DNA of 64,000 nucleotides from Fasciola hepatica (Eukaryota; Platyhelminthes; Trematoda; Plagiorchiida; Fasciolidae): contig CANUEZ040000116.1 of NCBI GenBank assembly GCA_948099385.1, forward strand, positions 11,104,001-11,168,000, in the 5' to 3' direction. The position numbers and the translations under genes are program-made. The notes beneath the pieces were generated by a model. That model worked only from the letters and a program-made list of their open reading frames with translations. It was not told where the DNA came from and searched no databases. Of this stretch, positions 50,844-61,600 are shown piece after piece (the stretch's first letter is position 1; the number at the start of each line of letters is the position of its first letter).

Positions 50844-51656
50844 TGTAACAAAACCGGAGCAAAAGCACTCCGAAACCGATTGGTTTCCGACCGGTTTTCG
50901 ATCGGCTTTAACTATTACACCGATCGGCTTTCGGTCGGTTTGTTTAGTAGCTATTTTACACGGATCAATATTGAAACTTCACGAAGAAAATTGAAGACCG
51001 AATTAATATGCGGTGCTTAGTAGGCGTTCCATTTAAATGTCCTGAAAACCTCGGTATAGATCGTTCTATTTTATTCCGTCGAAATGGATAAAATGAGGAC
51101 AATTATCGGAAAATCATAAATTGGGAGATAGAAGTTGGCATTGTGATACGTAATTTGGGTTAGTGAAGGAAATTGGCGAAGCATATCACGTATTTCAAAC
51201 GATCGGAACAAACCACTGAGAAACAGTTCAGAAATCGCTCGAAAATCGATCGGCGTAATAGTTAACTTCGCTCGAAAGCCGACCAAAAACTCGACCGAAA
51301 ACCAAAGGCTTTTGAACCCGTTTTTGGCCGGTTTCTGAACGGTTTGTGCTAATCGATTGAAATATGTGAGATATTTCACTAATTTCTTTCACTAACCCAA
51401 ATTACGTATCACAATGCCAACTTCTATCTCCTAATTTATGATTTTCCGATAATTGTCCTCATTTTATCCATTTCGACGGAATAAAATAGAACGATCTATA
51501 CCGAGGTTTTCAGGACATTTAAATGGAACGCCTACTAAGCACCGCATATTAATTCGGTCTTCAATTTTCTTCGTGAAGTTTCAATATTGATCCGTGTAAA
51601 ATAGCTACTAAACAAACCGACCGGAAACCGATTTTACAAACTGGTTGAGTGTTACA
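50844..51656. mobile_element. Fold-back (long inverted repeat) element
   Basis: The plus-strand segment 50,941-51,174 is the reverse complement of 51,381-51,614 over 234 bases, with only two differences (both G/A). The pairing continues outward with a few mismatches to about 50,923 and 51,632, through GATCGG/CGGTCGG-rich ends. It also continues inward at roughly 75-80% identity to about 51,226 and 51,330, leaving a loop near 100 bases. The loop segment 51,241-51,285 is itself a reverse complement of the left flank near 50,890-50,932. Candidate termini TGTAACA (50,844) and TGTTACA (51,656) mirror each other. A 102-codon frame at 51,071-51,379 (-) spans the hairpin but looks incidental. No transposase is present. 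It could be a non-autonomous fold-back/MITE-like DNA transposon or a very recent inverted duplication; no target-site duplication was identified. Confidence 0.85.
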
Positions 51657-51693
51657 AGGGAATAATTGAAAGCTTATTTCTCACGTGACTCAC

Positions 51694-51967
51694 CTTCGTC
51701 TATGTCGTTATTCAACGTAGCGTCCAGAAGAACGTATTGCTTTTGAAAAAGAACTCTCTTCGACTTTGATTCCTGCTTTGAATGCTGTTTCTTCTTGTCC
51801 AAAGATCGCATTTTCCGATCATATTCCTCCCACTCTTCCAATTGCAACTGTCTGTTGCTACGAGCAGCTTCAAGACGACGCACGTCTATTCTTCCTTGAG
51901 GAACCATCGAATTCAACCCCACATTATTCAATGGAATGGATCTCGGTCTCGCCAAAATGTCGGTCAT
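51694..51967 (-). CDS. PPP1R16-like: First coding exon of PPP1R16-like PP1 regulatory subunit
   Basis: This minus-strand exon encodes about 91 residues, from MTDILARPRS. It has a Lys/Glu-rich helical stretch LEAARSNRQLQLEEWEEY, then basic residues, then the PP1-docking RVxF motif as KRVLF. YVLLDATLNNDIDE follows, corresponding to the start of the first ankyrin repeat (VLLEAAARNDLEEV in vertebrate PPP1R16A/B). It ends in phase 1 at a consensus donor, GAAG followed by GTGAGT at 51,693-51,688. Proteins of this family (MYPT3/TIMAP) are membrane-linked ankyrin-repeat subunits that direct the catalytic subunit of protein phosphatase 1. I chose the ATG at 51,967 by resemblance to family N-termini; the frame is open upstream to 52,021, so a longer start is possible. 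No ankyrin-coding exon was recognised downstream in the window. The exon lies between a fold-back element and a CR1-like 3' tail. Confidence 0.75.
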
Positions 51968-52054
51968 CGCTGATACCGAACAGACCCCACGGAAAGCGAT
52001 CTGGCTTTCGAAAGAGTGCAACGACCTTCAGCTCAGTTCTGGTCATGTCAGGAC

Positions 52055-53095
52055 AGTTCAGTTCAGTTCAGTTCAGTTTGCACAGGACTTGATGTGGCTA
52101 GAGCCAATCGTATGTCCAGATAGTTGTGTTGTGGGCGCGTTTCCGTAGCTCCCAACACTGCGTGATTTTCTTTTTCTGAAAGGCAGAAATTTTGTACAGT
52201 ATCAGCCCTGCAGAGTAAGGTGGGAACAATAAGTAAATTGCCTCTGACCCTAAAAGCTGCTTAACATATCTCGGGGTACACTGCCACCTAACATAGGTCG
52301 ACTGCTTTCTTAAAAGCCTTCACTGTTGTGGCATTTATGACCTCCTCCGGGAGCTTATTCCAATAATGTACCAGTCTAAGTGAGAAGTACTTCGCTCTAA
52401 TTTGGAGCCTCGAATGCTTCCCTTGTAATCTAAGGCTATGCCCCCTTATGCCTCTCTCGGGGATTAGAGAGAAAGGGTCTTCTCGTCTTATTCCTGACAG
52501 CCCCTTCATTACCTTGAAGGTTTCTATCAAATCCCCGCGAATGCGCCGTCTTCCCATCGAGAACAGATCTAGGGCACGGAGACGCTCTCTGTGGCTAAAC
52601 CCCCCTAGCCCACTCACCATTCTAGTGGCTGGCCCTTGCACTTTCTCCAGACTGTCTATATCTTTCTGGTAGTACGGTGCCCAGGTCTGCACGCAGTACT
52701 CCATATGCGGCCTAACTATGGCCTGAGATATCGGAACGAATATCTCCGGATCTCTACACGACATAATGGATCCAACTCGAAGGAGTTCTTTCCTGGCCGT
52801 ATTGGCTGCTGAGGTGCACTGCTTTGACGGCTTAAAGCTGTTGTCCATTATAACGCCCAAGTCTTTGACCTGCGAGACCACTTGCAACGAACCCGCACTG
52901 TTCTCACTAGCCCCTGTATTTGTGGTCAAGCATTGACACTTGGTGAGGTTCAGTGGAAGGTCCCATTTGCGTGCCCAGTTTTGTACTGCTAACACGTCAA
53001 GTTCTATATCTACTCCAGCTATCTTGAAGTCATCGGCAAACATAAAGGTGGGTGTAAAGGAGTTCAGGAAACCCCGTTCCATGCATTAGCATCCG
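52055..53095 (-). mobile_element. 5'-truncated CR1-like retrotransposon, intact RT C-terminal frame
   Basis: A 264-codon uninterrupted minus-strand frame (53,082-52,288) begins at FMFADDFKIAG, the catalytic FADD box, so the copy lacks the first half of the reverse transcriptase. It continues with WDLPLNLTKCQ, VKDLGVIMDNSFKPSKQC, RPHMEYCVQTWAPYYQKDID, LEKVQGPATRMVSGLGG, RRRIRGDLIETFKVMKGL and LVHYWNKLPEEVINA, all typical of CR1-like thumb and C-terminal regions. About 230 bases of 3' UTR follow. The element ends in a GTTCA tandem (plus-strand 52,056-52,075), the short-repeat tail usual for CR1-type elements. The open frame suggests a younger insertion than the relics on the left, but it cannot move by itself. 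It lies just upstream of the PPP1R16-like exon, in the same orientation. Confidence 0.92.
52056..52075 (-). repeat. Pentameric tail of CR1-like element
   Basis: Four perfect GTTCA units on the plus strand (TGAAC on the element strand) form the 3' terminus of the 52,055-53,095 insertion. Confidence 0.85.
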
Positions 53096-53368
53096 TATTA
53101 CAAAAGACATTTATCATTCGTATGAACTATCTTTGCTGGAATTCCGATTGTTTGTTTTATTTCTTTAAATCTTTGTCACAAACCGGACTCCTACCGTTGC
53201 CTCGAGCGTTAGTCGCTCAGCTTGAATTTCGTTGTGACTGTATTTGGTAATCTCATCTTCTGTAGCTAACCTTTGCTGTAACCCAGCTGCAGTTGTTGAT
53301 TTGTTGTCCAATTTGGAGCGAAAGAGCCCAGAAGGAACACTATTGAGGTGATGATGATAATGATAATG
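53096..53368. other. Spacer between two retroelement insertions
   Basis: No motif recognised. The minus frame 53,398-53,165 runs from the retroelement terminus into this spacer and looks incidental. The tract 53,349-53,368 (GATGATGATAATGATAAT-type) reads as the tail of the adjacent terminus. Confidence 0.4.
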
Positions 53369-53458
53369 GTATATTTCTCGGCCATGGTCGAGACGCACGC
53401 GCTAGCGCATGATCATGGTGTGACATTTTACTCAATAAGGTGGAATATTCACAAATTC
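53369..53458 (-). repeat. Isolated 3' terminus of the copy A/B retroelement family
   Basis: On the minus strand it runs from GAATTTGTGAATATT to GACCATGGCCGAGAAATATA and is followed by a CATTAT-type tail. It is the same terminus as the one at 53,496-53,580, diverged, with a different tail unit. It may be what is left of copy B's 3' end or of a third truncated copy. Confidence 0.7.
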
Positions 53459-53475
53459 AAAGTATGAAAGTCGAG

Positions 53476-53495
53476 AGTATAGTATAGTATAGTAT
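53476..53495 (-). repeat. (AGTAT)4 tail of copy A
   Basis: Four perfect AGTAT units (plus strand) sit directly beside the conserved terminus ATTTCTTGACCGTGGTCAAT and mark the 3' end of the copy A insertion. Confidence 0.8.
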
Positions 53496-55945
53496 ATTTC
53501 TTGACCGTGGTCAATACACATGCACAAGGCAAGATCAGAGTATACAGCAGTACATGTCAATGTGAGGTATTCACGAATTCTATATTTATAAATCACAGCA
53601 ACCGAAATACACCAGTAAAGTCATGTAGTGTTTGAGTAAGCAAAAGTGGTAATGGTTGAGGCGGGAATTCCAAATCGGTTTCGAAATCGCTCAGGGCGGT
53701 GTGGATAGCTGGACAGTCGTGGAATTGGTGATATAAGCGACAAATGGACGGTCACTAACAAGTAACCGGGCGGAAGAGATGCCAAAGAACATTGTTAGAA
53801 GTAAAGCAAGCGTGGGGCTTTCAAAGTGCAGTCAGAGATACCAGCGGAATATTGGACACTGATCCAGCATTGGGTAACTAATTGTGGGGGAATCATGTGA
53901 AATAAAGGCGAGTGATTCAAAGGTGATAATAAAACGGACCTTTTGTGCAGGTGATTACAGTGTCATATGGAAATTCGAATGAAGGCGAAAAGCTTCGCAG
54001 GGACTTCAGTGAACTTTTGAAGAGCATGAATGGTGTATGGACATATAACGGACTATTAAAGAAAAGAAAAGCCGTCAATGAAACGGATTAGTGGAGACAA
54101 ACGTCAATGGTTCGGCTAGGCAGGAGTTGAAAGAGTGTAAAATGTTTTTTTTTGTATTTGATAGAAAATTGGTAATCAAATTATGGTTGGCTGCAGATGG
54201 CTGGTATCCCGTTCCATAAAGACCTTGGTTGCAGGTGGTGGCAGGTAGAATGTTGTGGGAAGCAGGTAAAAAAGGACTGGTTTGACGAAGTTGACAGCTG
54301 CGAAGGCTGGGTTCCGGCCATTGGTTTCGTACTGCAACGCGGGAAGAATTGAACTGTTGGGTTGGATTATTTGGGAATAGACGTTGAGCGGATGTGTTGA
54401 TGGTTGCTGTCAGGAATCGCCTCTGCGATCCGGTGAGACTTTCATGAGGTTTTGTTAATCAATGTACGGTGCCCCATGTAACGTCAGCAGGCGAGAGTAT
54501 AGGTTTAAACCATTGATCAAATCGTCCAGTCCTTACGGTAATCCGGAATAAACGTCGATTTGGCCGATGGATACCCAAGTAACCAATGCAATCTGGAAGA
54601 GATCAGGAGTGCGGCAGTCTGGAGAGTGTTCCAGCTGTGGGTTATGATTATCGTTTATATGGAAGCAAGAAAATGGACATTTTGTTATCCGAACAGCTAG
54701 TTATCGTTTGGCTAGTGGACAGGTCTATCAGGGATCCCTAGACGGAGACTGGTAGCTTTCTAGGGTAGTTGGGTGATAGTAGAGATCTGGGGCGATATCA
54801 GGTAGGCGGTGGATGAGGAGAGGGTGTTCGTTTGGGAACCAGGAATAAAACAATAGTAGATGGTATGGTCTGGAAGAAGAATGAGAAAATAGGAAGATAA
54901 CTGTCTGGTCAGTTCACCAGCTGTGGTAAAGGATGGCAAACAGTAAAAAGGGGGGAAAACACTGAGTGTTAAAATGAGGATTTTTCATGTGGGGGCAAAC
55001 GTGCTGGTATTCGGCAGGGGCATACGGATTCCGGTCGGAATGGGGTCTTAACTTACCATGGGCATGTGCAAAGAGAAGTAAAGCCTAGTTACTGAGGAAT
55101 GGTAATCCGTGTGGCAAGGCTTCAGTGTACGAGAAAGGCACAAAAAAGGCAGGATGGGACGGCTGAGTTCTAGCCTGAGCCAGGAATTAACTGAGAGCGA
55201 GCACCCATCGCTAAAGGACGGAACGGTTCTATTTATATATACGCAAATTGTGTGAAGTAAAATGGCACAATCTAGTTAGGAACGGGGACAAGTGAGTAAA
55301 GCATACCCAAGGTATATATATATATACATAGATGTATACGTGGGTGCGATCATCGGACGGGTCATGCGAAAGCGGTCGGACGCTAAAGACTACGGCAAGG
55401 AAAGTGAGATAGAGTGACGCAGCCGAGGATCAACGGTTAACGGAAAGAAGAACAAAAGCTAAGCACGGGCTCATCGGTGCGGCGGACCCCAAAGGCACAT
55501 TGAGGCCATGAAACGTGAGACTAAAGGGGAAACGCCTAAGTGTGGCTAGAACTTTCAATGGGAAAGTTAGTATTTCGCCTAGAGTGGTCATTGAGCAGGA
55601 GTAAAGACCAAGTTCTGCATGAAATTACAGAAGAACCTTAGCTGGGGGATAGGGTGGGAGCAGAAATGGTAACGTCATAACTGGGTGTTGAGTTCAGTTA
55701 GTGAGTCACGCTAAGTGCGATGAATCAGACTGTATTTTCCAGTTCGAAATCGCAGACGTGGTGAGCGAAGTATGAGTGGTGGGACCTGGTGCGGAAGAGA
55801 GGCATTGTAAGCTAAGAGATATCGAGGAGCGTTGAGTTACTCACCATGATTGTGTTAATAAATATAGGACAGTAGTGAGTATATATAAATATATATAAAT
55901 ATATATTTATATATACATGTACATATATATATATTTGTAAATGCA

Positions 55946-55997
<52 letters not shown>

Positions 55998-58610
55998 TAG
56001 CATCCAACCAGGGGTTGGATACTGAAGCAGTTTTTATGGCAATGTTGAGGTTGGTTTCAGGGCCGCATACGCAATATAACTAAATAAAGTTAATAAATCG
56101 TGGAGCGAGTGAGAGATATTGACAACCTGTGGGGAGTGATACGGTGGTCTCTATAAGTGCGAGCGCATCTGAAAGGATTTATTTCAAAGTTGAATTAGCA
56201 GGATCCTATAAGTTGGTATGGAAAAACAGTTAGTGGACGCAGACATGCTTACATATGTCGATGGCGAAGGCTAGGAGAAGCGGTCAAACAAAGCAATCAG
56301 AATTTTTAAAGCGGTGAGGTTATTTTGGAAGGTAAGGTAAAGAGAGAAAGCAGAGCAATGGCTTAAAAGTCAAGGCCCATCTCGTAAGCTTGACGTTCGG
56401 TTACGTGAACGTTGAATAAGCACAAAACAGTTGGGACAGTAAGGAATTTATCAATCGCATGCACGAATGCATACTTTGACCGAGAAGATCTGATGCGCAA
56501 GGGAAGTTTATTCCAGATTCTGGAGTACGCGAAGAGAAAGAACTTAGAGCGTAGAACAGTCCTCGCGGAGGGTGTGGTAATAGTATACTGTCTATTCCGG
56601 AGTGAATATCCAGTATCCGGGGAGAAGCACAACTGGTTGGAGGAATAGGACTGCTTATTCAATAGCTTATACAGGAATATCAAATTTAGCTTGATGCGAC
56701 GAAGCCATAGTGGTTCGATTTTGAGAGATGTGCATCGTTCCCTGTAGTTTAAGTTGGACGACTAACCGATAAGCTGTTTTGTGAATCTTCTTTGAATACA
56801 TTCGATAATAATCCTGTCGGATTTTCTCATGCTAGTGAAGATTAGGGGACAATATTCGAGAATGGGCCTGGCATGTACTTTGTACATGTATAGAATGCTC
56901 TGCCTAAGCTGAAAGGATCTGAACAGAAGACCAAGACACTTTTAAGCCTTCGCCGTTTGGAGGACAGCATGTTCCGAGAAGTTCAAAGAGCAAGAATAAC
57001 TTAAGCCAAGGTCTCTTGCTAAAGGCTGGCTGTCGATGGGTGAACCGCCAATGCATAAAGAACCAGGAGGAACCTGGCATTTGTAAGTGAGGAAAATACA
57101 CTTGGCGGCGGAGAATTTCATCGCCCAGGTTGAGCACCATTCATCAAGAGCGGCTAAATCGGCAGAGATTTTAGGGATAGTAGTACTGAGGTTGACAGAC
57201 GAGGAAGTGTAGACTATCTTAATGTCGTCCGCGAACAAAAACGGCGTGCCATTAAGTATTGTCGGAAACATATCATTTATATATAGGAGGAAAGGCAGGG
57301 GGCCCAAAACACTGCCCTGAATAACACCGCTAGTAACAGGCTTAGGATTAGAGGTGTGCCCGTTAATTAAGACAACCTGTGAACGATGAGATAAGTAAGA
57401 CGAGAACCAAGAAAGAAGTGGATCGACAATCCCAAATGACCGTAGCTTTGTTAAAAGGTGGGGGTGAGGGACACGATCAAATGCCTTGGATAAATCAAGA
57501 TAAAGAACAACAAGAGATTTCCCACTTTCAGCGGAGTCGGTGACGAGATTCAGAAAATCATACTGACAAGTCGTGCAGGACCGTGAACGGAGGAATCGAT
57601 GTTGGTTGTGATTAATAAGACTGAGGCTTAATAAATAGTTGATGATATTATCTTTAACTATTTTTTCAATTTTTCAGGATAAGATGGGGGCATGGTTTAT
57701 AGGGCGATAATTGGATACCTCATGTAAAGGTCCTTTTTTATGAATAGGAACGATTACCGAGCGCTTCCAATTAGCAGGTACGGTGCTACCATTAAGTGGA
57801 AGAGTGAAAAGGTTAAGCAACAACAAGGGGAGATCCGGTCCACCATTGACGAGTGCAATTGGTGGTAAGCCATCGGGGCCTAATCGAGGAGAGGGTTTGC
57901 TATTGGATAGTAGCTTGGAAATACTCCTGGCATCGAAGGGTATCGTAGAAAGGACAGAGTCGGTAGGTGGTGAAGATGGGGGCGGGGCAATGACAGTATC
58001 ACCGATAGATAGACATAGCCAACAACAGTTTGAATGGATCATTTTACTAATGGTTTGCGCGGCAGTTTCAAACCGGTTTAGAACCCGGGCTGGGCGGTGG
58101 AGATATCGAAAAACCGTTAGCGCAGTGTCAAGGACGCATCATGAACGAGAATGATGCAAGCTGGGGAAACGGAGGCCTGCTGATGTTCTACAGATAGAGT
58201 AAATTATGAACAAGAAGAAAAGGAAGAAAAAAAAATTGTAAAGAAGTGTTCTCGGGAAAGTCTGTGCATGCGGAGAGGATAGCGATCCATGAAGACGATG
58301 CAGACCCTGAATGTCGGATTTACCGGAGTTCAATAAATGGAATGAGTGTCGAAACGGTGCCGAGACCAATTTCGTGAAAGTGAACACTGGTGGATGTGGG
58401 AGAAACAGCAGTCCATAAAAAGGTGAGTTTAGATTCAGGATCAGTAACATGCACCATTCAGAAATGAAAAAGCTCAACTGGAAGCTCCTCGAGAAGCGGA
58501 GAGTCAATTTCCAACCGGCTACGGTTCGGAGGAAAGGCGGACTGTGGTAACGGATAATAAAGTGTGAAATCTCCGCATGGACTTGAGAGTTAATATGCTG
58601 TTTCACTGAC
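53496..58610 (-). mobile_element. CR1-like retrotransposon copy A, with long 3' region
   Basis: Minus-strand element. One reverse transcriptase frame runs from 58,042 to 56,942, broken only by a TGA at 57,674-57,676. It carries LGPDGLPPIALVNGGPDL, VPIHKKGPLHEVSNYRPINH, CTTCQYDFLNLV, LYLDLSKAFDRVPH (first catalytic Asp intact), SGVIQGSVLGPLPFLLYIND and FLFADDIKIVY (both catalytic Asp intact). After a frameshift near 56,942 the thumb region continues (ARPILEYCPLIF, one stop, ERCTSLKIEPLWLRRIKLNL) into the C-terminal frame 56,683-56,363 (SRIWNKLPLRIRSS, end YEMGLDF). Upstream to about 58,610 are frames too damaged to place. The 3' region, 56,362-53,496, is about 2.9 kb. It ends in a conserved terminus and an AGTAT tail. 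The same family as copy B to the right. Confidence 0.9.
55950..55995. repeat. (TA)n microsatellite inside copy A 3' region
   Basis: An almost pure TA tract of about 46 bases, preceded by related TATATAAATA runs from 55,878. Seven bases further is a short perfect hairpin, ATCCAACC..GGTTGGAT (56,002-56,020). Confidence 0.9.
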
Positions 58611-58632
58611 AAATATATATATATATATATGT
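58611..58632. repeat. (AT)n tract at the copy A / copy B junction
   Basis: About eleven AT units separate the 5' remains of copy A from the 3' region of copy B; the exact junction is not resolved. Confidence 0.7.
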
Positions 58633-61600
58633 TGACGCATTTGCCTTCAGTGATATTCAGCGTCGTTTCTGGTAACGTACGACATCATATGGGTGTGTTT
58701 CGTCTAGCAGGGCAAAGTATGTGTCGGTCAATCGGCTGAGTGTGATGGTATATTAGCAAGATGCGCATGAACTGGAATGTGTGTTGGTTGCTTTAGAAAA
58801 AGCTGAATGATCTGATAAGCAATTGGGAGTATTTCCTGTCGGGTGGCTTGATTTCGGTCCCAGTTGCTATGGTAGGTTCTATTTGGGTCTCTGTCCGTAC
58901 GAGTCAAAGTGGCATCCTTGGTTATCCGGTTTGGTGACTGCGATAGTGGGAGACAGCAGACCTGAAATAAAGGGGAGTTGCAGTCTGGACGTGGTTCCAG
59001 CTGTGGGTTATGATGATATATGAAGACAATAGATAATGGACTGGTTAGGTCTGTGTGAGTGAAGCATGGATGAAGTTTCATTTGAGCAGTCAATGGCACC
59101 TACTCTACATTCTAAGTAAAAATAGGCTCGCGGTAGATTTGTGCTATACTGCTGCAGGCTAACGGAGTTGCGTACACTAGTTTGGTAACGGTGTATGCAT
59201 CTCAAAGGATTTATGATTTTGCACGTTGGCACGGCATCGCTCGGATACTAATGAAAGACCTAGGGTCTCATGGTTTAGAGCAGTTAGAAATGATAACCCC
59301 CAGTACCGTTTGATTACGCAGAAAGCAGTTTGGCAACGAGGCGATAGGATAGTTTTGAAATAACAGACTGTGAGCGAATGAGACTGGCACACTATTAGCG
59401 TAACCCTTTGCTGTTACTGTCTCTTCCAGCATAGTGGTTATTCTATACTGGGTAGTTTCTGAGGAGCCTTAAAGCAGATGAAACTATTGGGGTGACAGAG
59501 GTGATACATAAGAGGCAATCGGTCACGTGCCTTGGAACTTTACCGTAAGTTCATCTATGCTCTTACCCGATGGTGCTATCGTACTGAGATTTGATCGAGT
59601 ATGATCAAGGAAATCGGACGTAGACATGATTGCATGGTTATCGCGGTGTGCTTTTCGTCATTATCGCATTGCAAACCAGGAAAACACCCATGTGAGGACT
59701 GGTTTTGGAGAGCCGTGAGAAATGGGAATGAGATGTGTCCGAATTTTCGTCAGGGAAGCAAACTCTAACGACCCACATTCGGTGCTCATGGTAGGCGGCA
59801 CAAAGGCCTGCTTCAGGTAGGGAGGTAGCACGATACACAACCACTGGCATCCAGCACGTGGCGCTCCAAGAATGATCCACACTTTTTTAGACGTTTTTAT
59901 TTTATACATTTTTTTAATGGTTTTATCACAGTCAGGTATCTGGCTGTCAGAGAAAGCGGAGCTGCTTTTGGTGGGCAACCACAGCTCCAACACCCCGGCC
60001 AAAACATGGACCGCATGTAATAAGCCGCGTTGGGAATAGGTCAACCACACTAGTCGATCCGTAGCAACACTGCAACTTGGAGACATGAGTCGGAAGTGAC
60101 AAGGCTGGTGTGCCTGGAAGACGAAACAGTGGGGTATTTGTTCTCACCTTTTTATGCCAATCTCTACTTTTTGGTGGTCATGTCTAATTGGTGGTCCACT
60201 CTGTGCAGGGAGACCATCACGGCTAGGAATGTTTGCAGAAGCGCCGCGCTAACACTCGCCCTATCCGTGAAGTCAGAACCCTCATGCCGTTTACATGGGA
60301 CAAAAAATGCAGGGGGAGGTAGAGTCAACCACAGCCTGCGATTATTCAATGCGGTTTATGTTCAACAAAAAGCCAGTCTGCACAAGGATGGGGTACGACT
60401 TGCAGCACCAACAACGTGATTAGTCGAGATGATCCACAGATGGTTTGTAGTTTTGCTGGCTAAGTATCAAATGTTGTATAGGCCAGTCATGGAAGATGCT
60501 AGAGTTCTGTGGCAGGGACAGAAGTTGAGCTGTGAGTGATTAATGGTGACCACTAGATGGAGGTTGAGGAGTCCGACAGGTGCTTTGGTTAGAGACAAAG
60601 GTCAAGACTAAGTAAAGACAGCACTGGGAATGTTTAAAGACTACTTTTCATGCTTCCAGTGGTATTTCATATAATCAAATACGACTTCTGATGCCTTGGC
60701 CTCAGGCATGAGAGTTACTACGTTTAGGCATTGTAACCTGGTAGGCTTACGCTTAGGTGATGGCAACTATGGTGTATGATGTGGCACATCCTAGATTATC
60801 AAGGGTTCTGGTTAGTATCACGCTCTCCTCATAAGCTCTATCAAAAGTCATGTAAAGATTTATAATAGTATATATAGATCGAATCGATCCCCGGGCAAGG
60901 AAGCTGAGAGGAGCGGAAGCCAGGATAAATAAGAGAGGATCAAGGAGTGAATTAGTGGGTGGTGGGACTTAATGTCTTAGGATCCAGCACCACTGGACAA
61001 TTTGGTGCTGGGGGAAAACATCATTGGCTTAAACCTTCAGCTAGAGGAGAGTTGTTTTACATGGCTGCCCTAGTACTATATAGCGAGGGAGGCAGTAATT
61101 GTTTAGACATGGTTGTGGAAACCGACTGGCGAATTAGATGAGTCAGGGATGTATAAGGGTTAGGTGATGGTAGGTGAACGTGGGTGAGTAGCGAGAACCG
61201 GCAGGCATCTAGATGGTTATAGTTGTAAACGACAAAATCTATCCTTCTGCAGTGTGAGTTATACGTAAAAAGTAATAATAAATGGCAAGCCTATGTCTGT
61301 CGTTAGGCAGAAAATGGTAGGTTTGGGATATGGTGCCGTGATCCTAGTAGTTGAACCCGTTTTTGAAGGCCAGCTCGACGGAAAGCAGAGAGCAGGAGGA
61401 GAGACTGAAGCTAGGGTTTCAAAGTTCGATGCCTTCTTCATAGGCTCCATCCTCAGATATGCTGGCGTTAGTCAAAGATAACATATGACTAACGGTAAGT
61501 TTCGATTTAAGGGCATGGCTGAACTGGGTTATTGACGCACATTTGCGAATGGTCCGGGGCAGCTTATTCCAAAGCTTTGAATACTTATTGAGAAAGAAGT

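Noticed and set aside
51071..51379. 102-codon minus-strand frame across the fold-back element
   Set aside because: It spans one arm and the loop and has low-complexity composition dictated by the inverted repeat; no transposase motif.
58139..58612. 157-codon minus-strand frame considered as the N-terminal ORF of copy A
   Set aside because: It contains a poly-Phe run from a T-rich tract and no zinc-knuckle, esterase or endonuclease motif; it probably covers damaged pre-RT sequence.
59661..60086. 141-codon minus-strand frame in the copy B 3' region
   Set aside because: It shows no protein motif, and the region behaves as a non-coding 3' part of the retroelement; overlapping frames exist on both strands.
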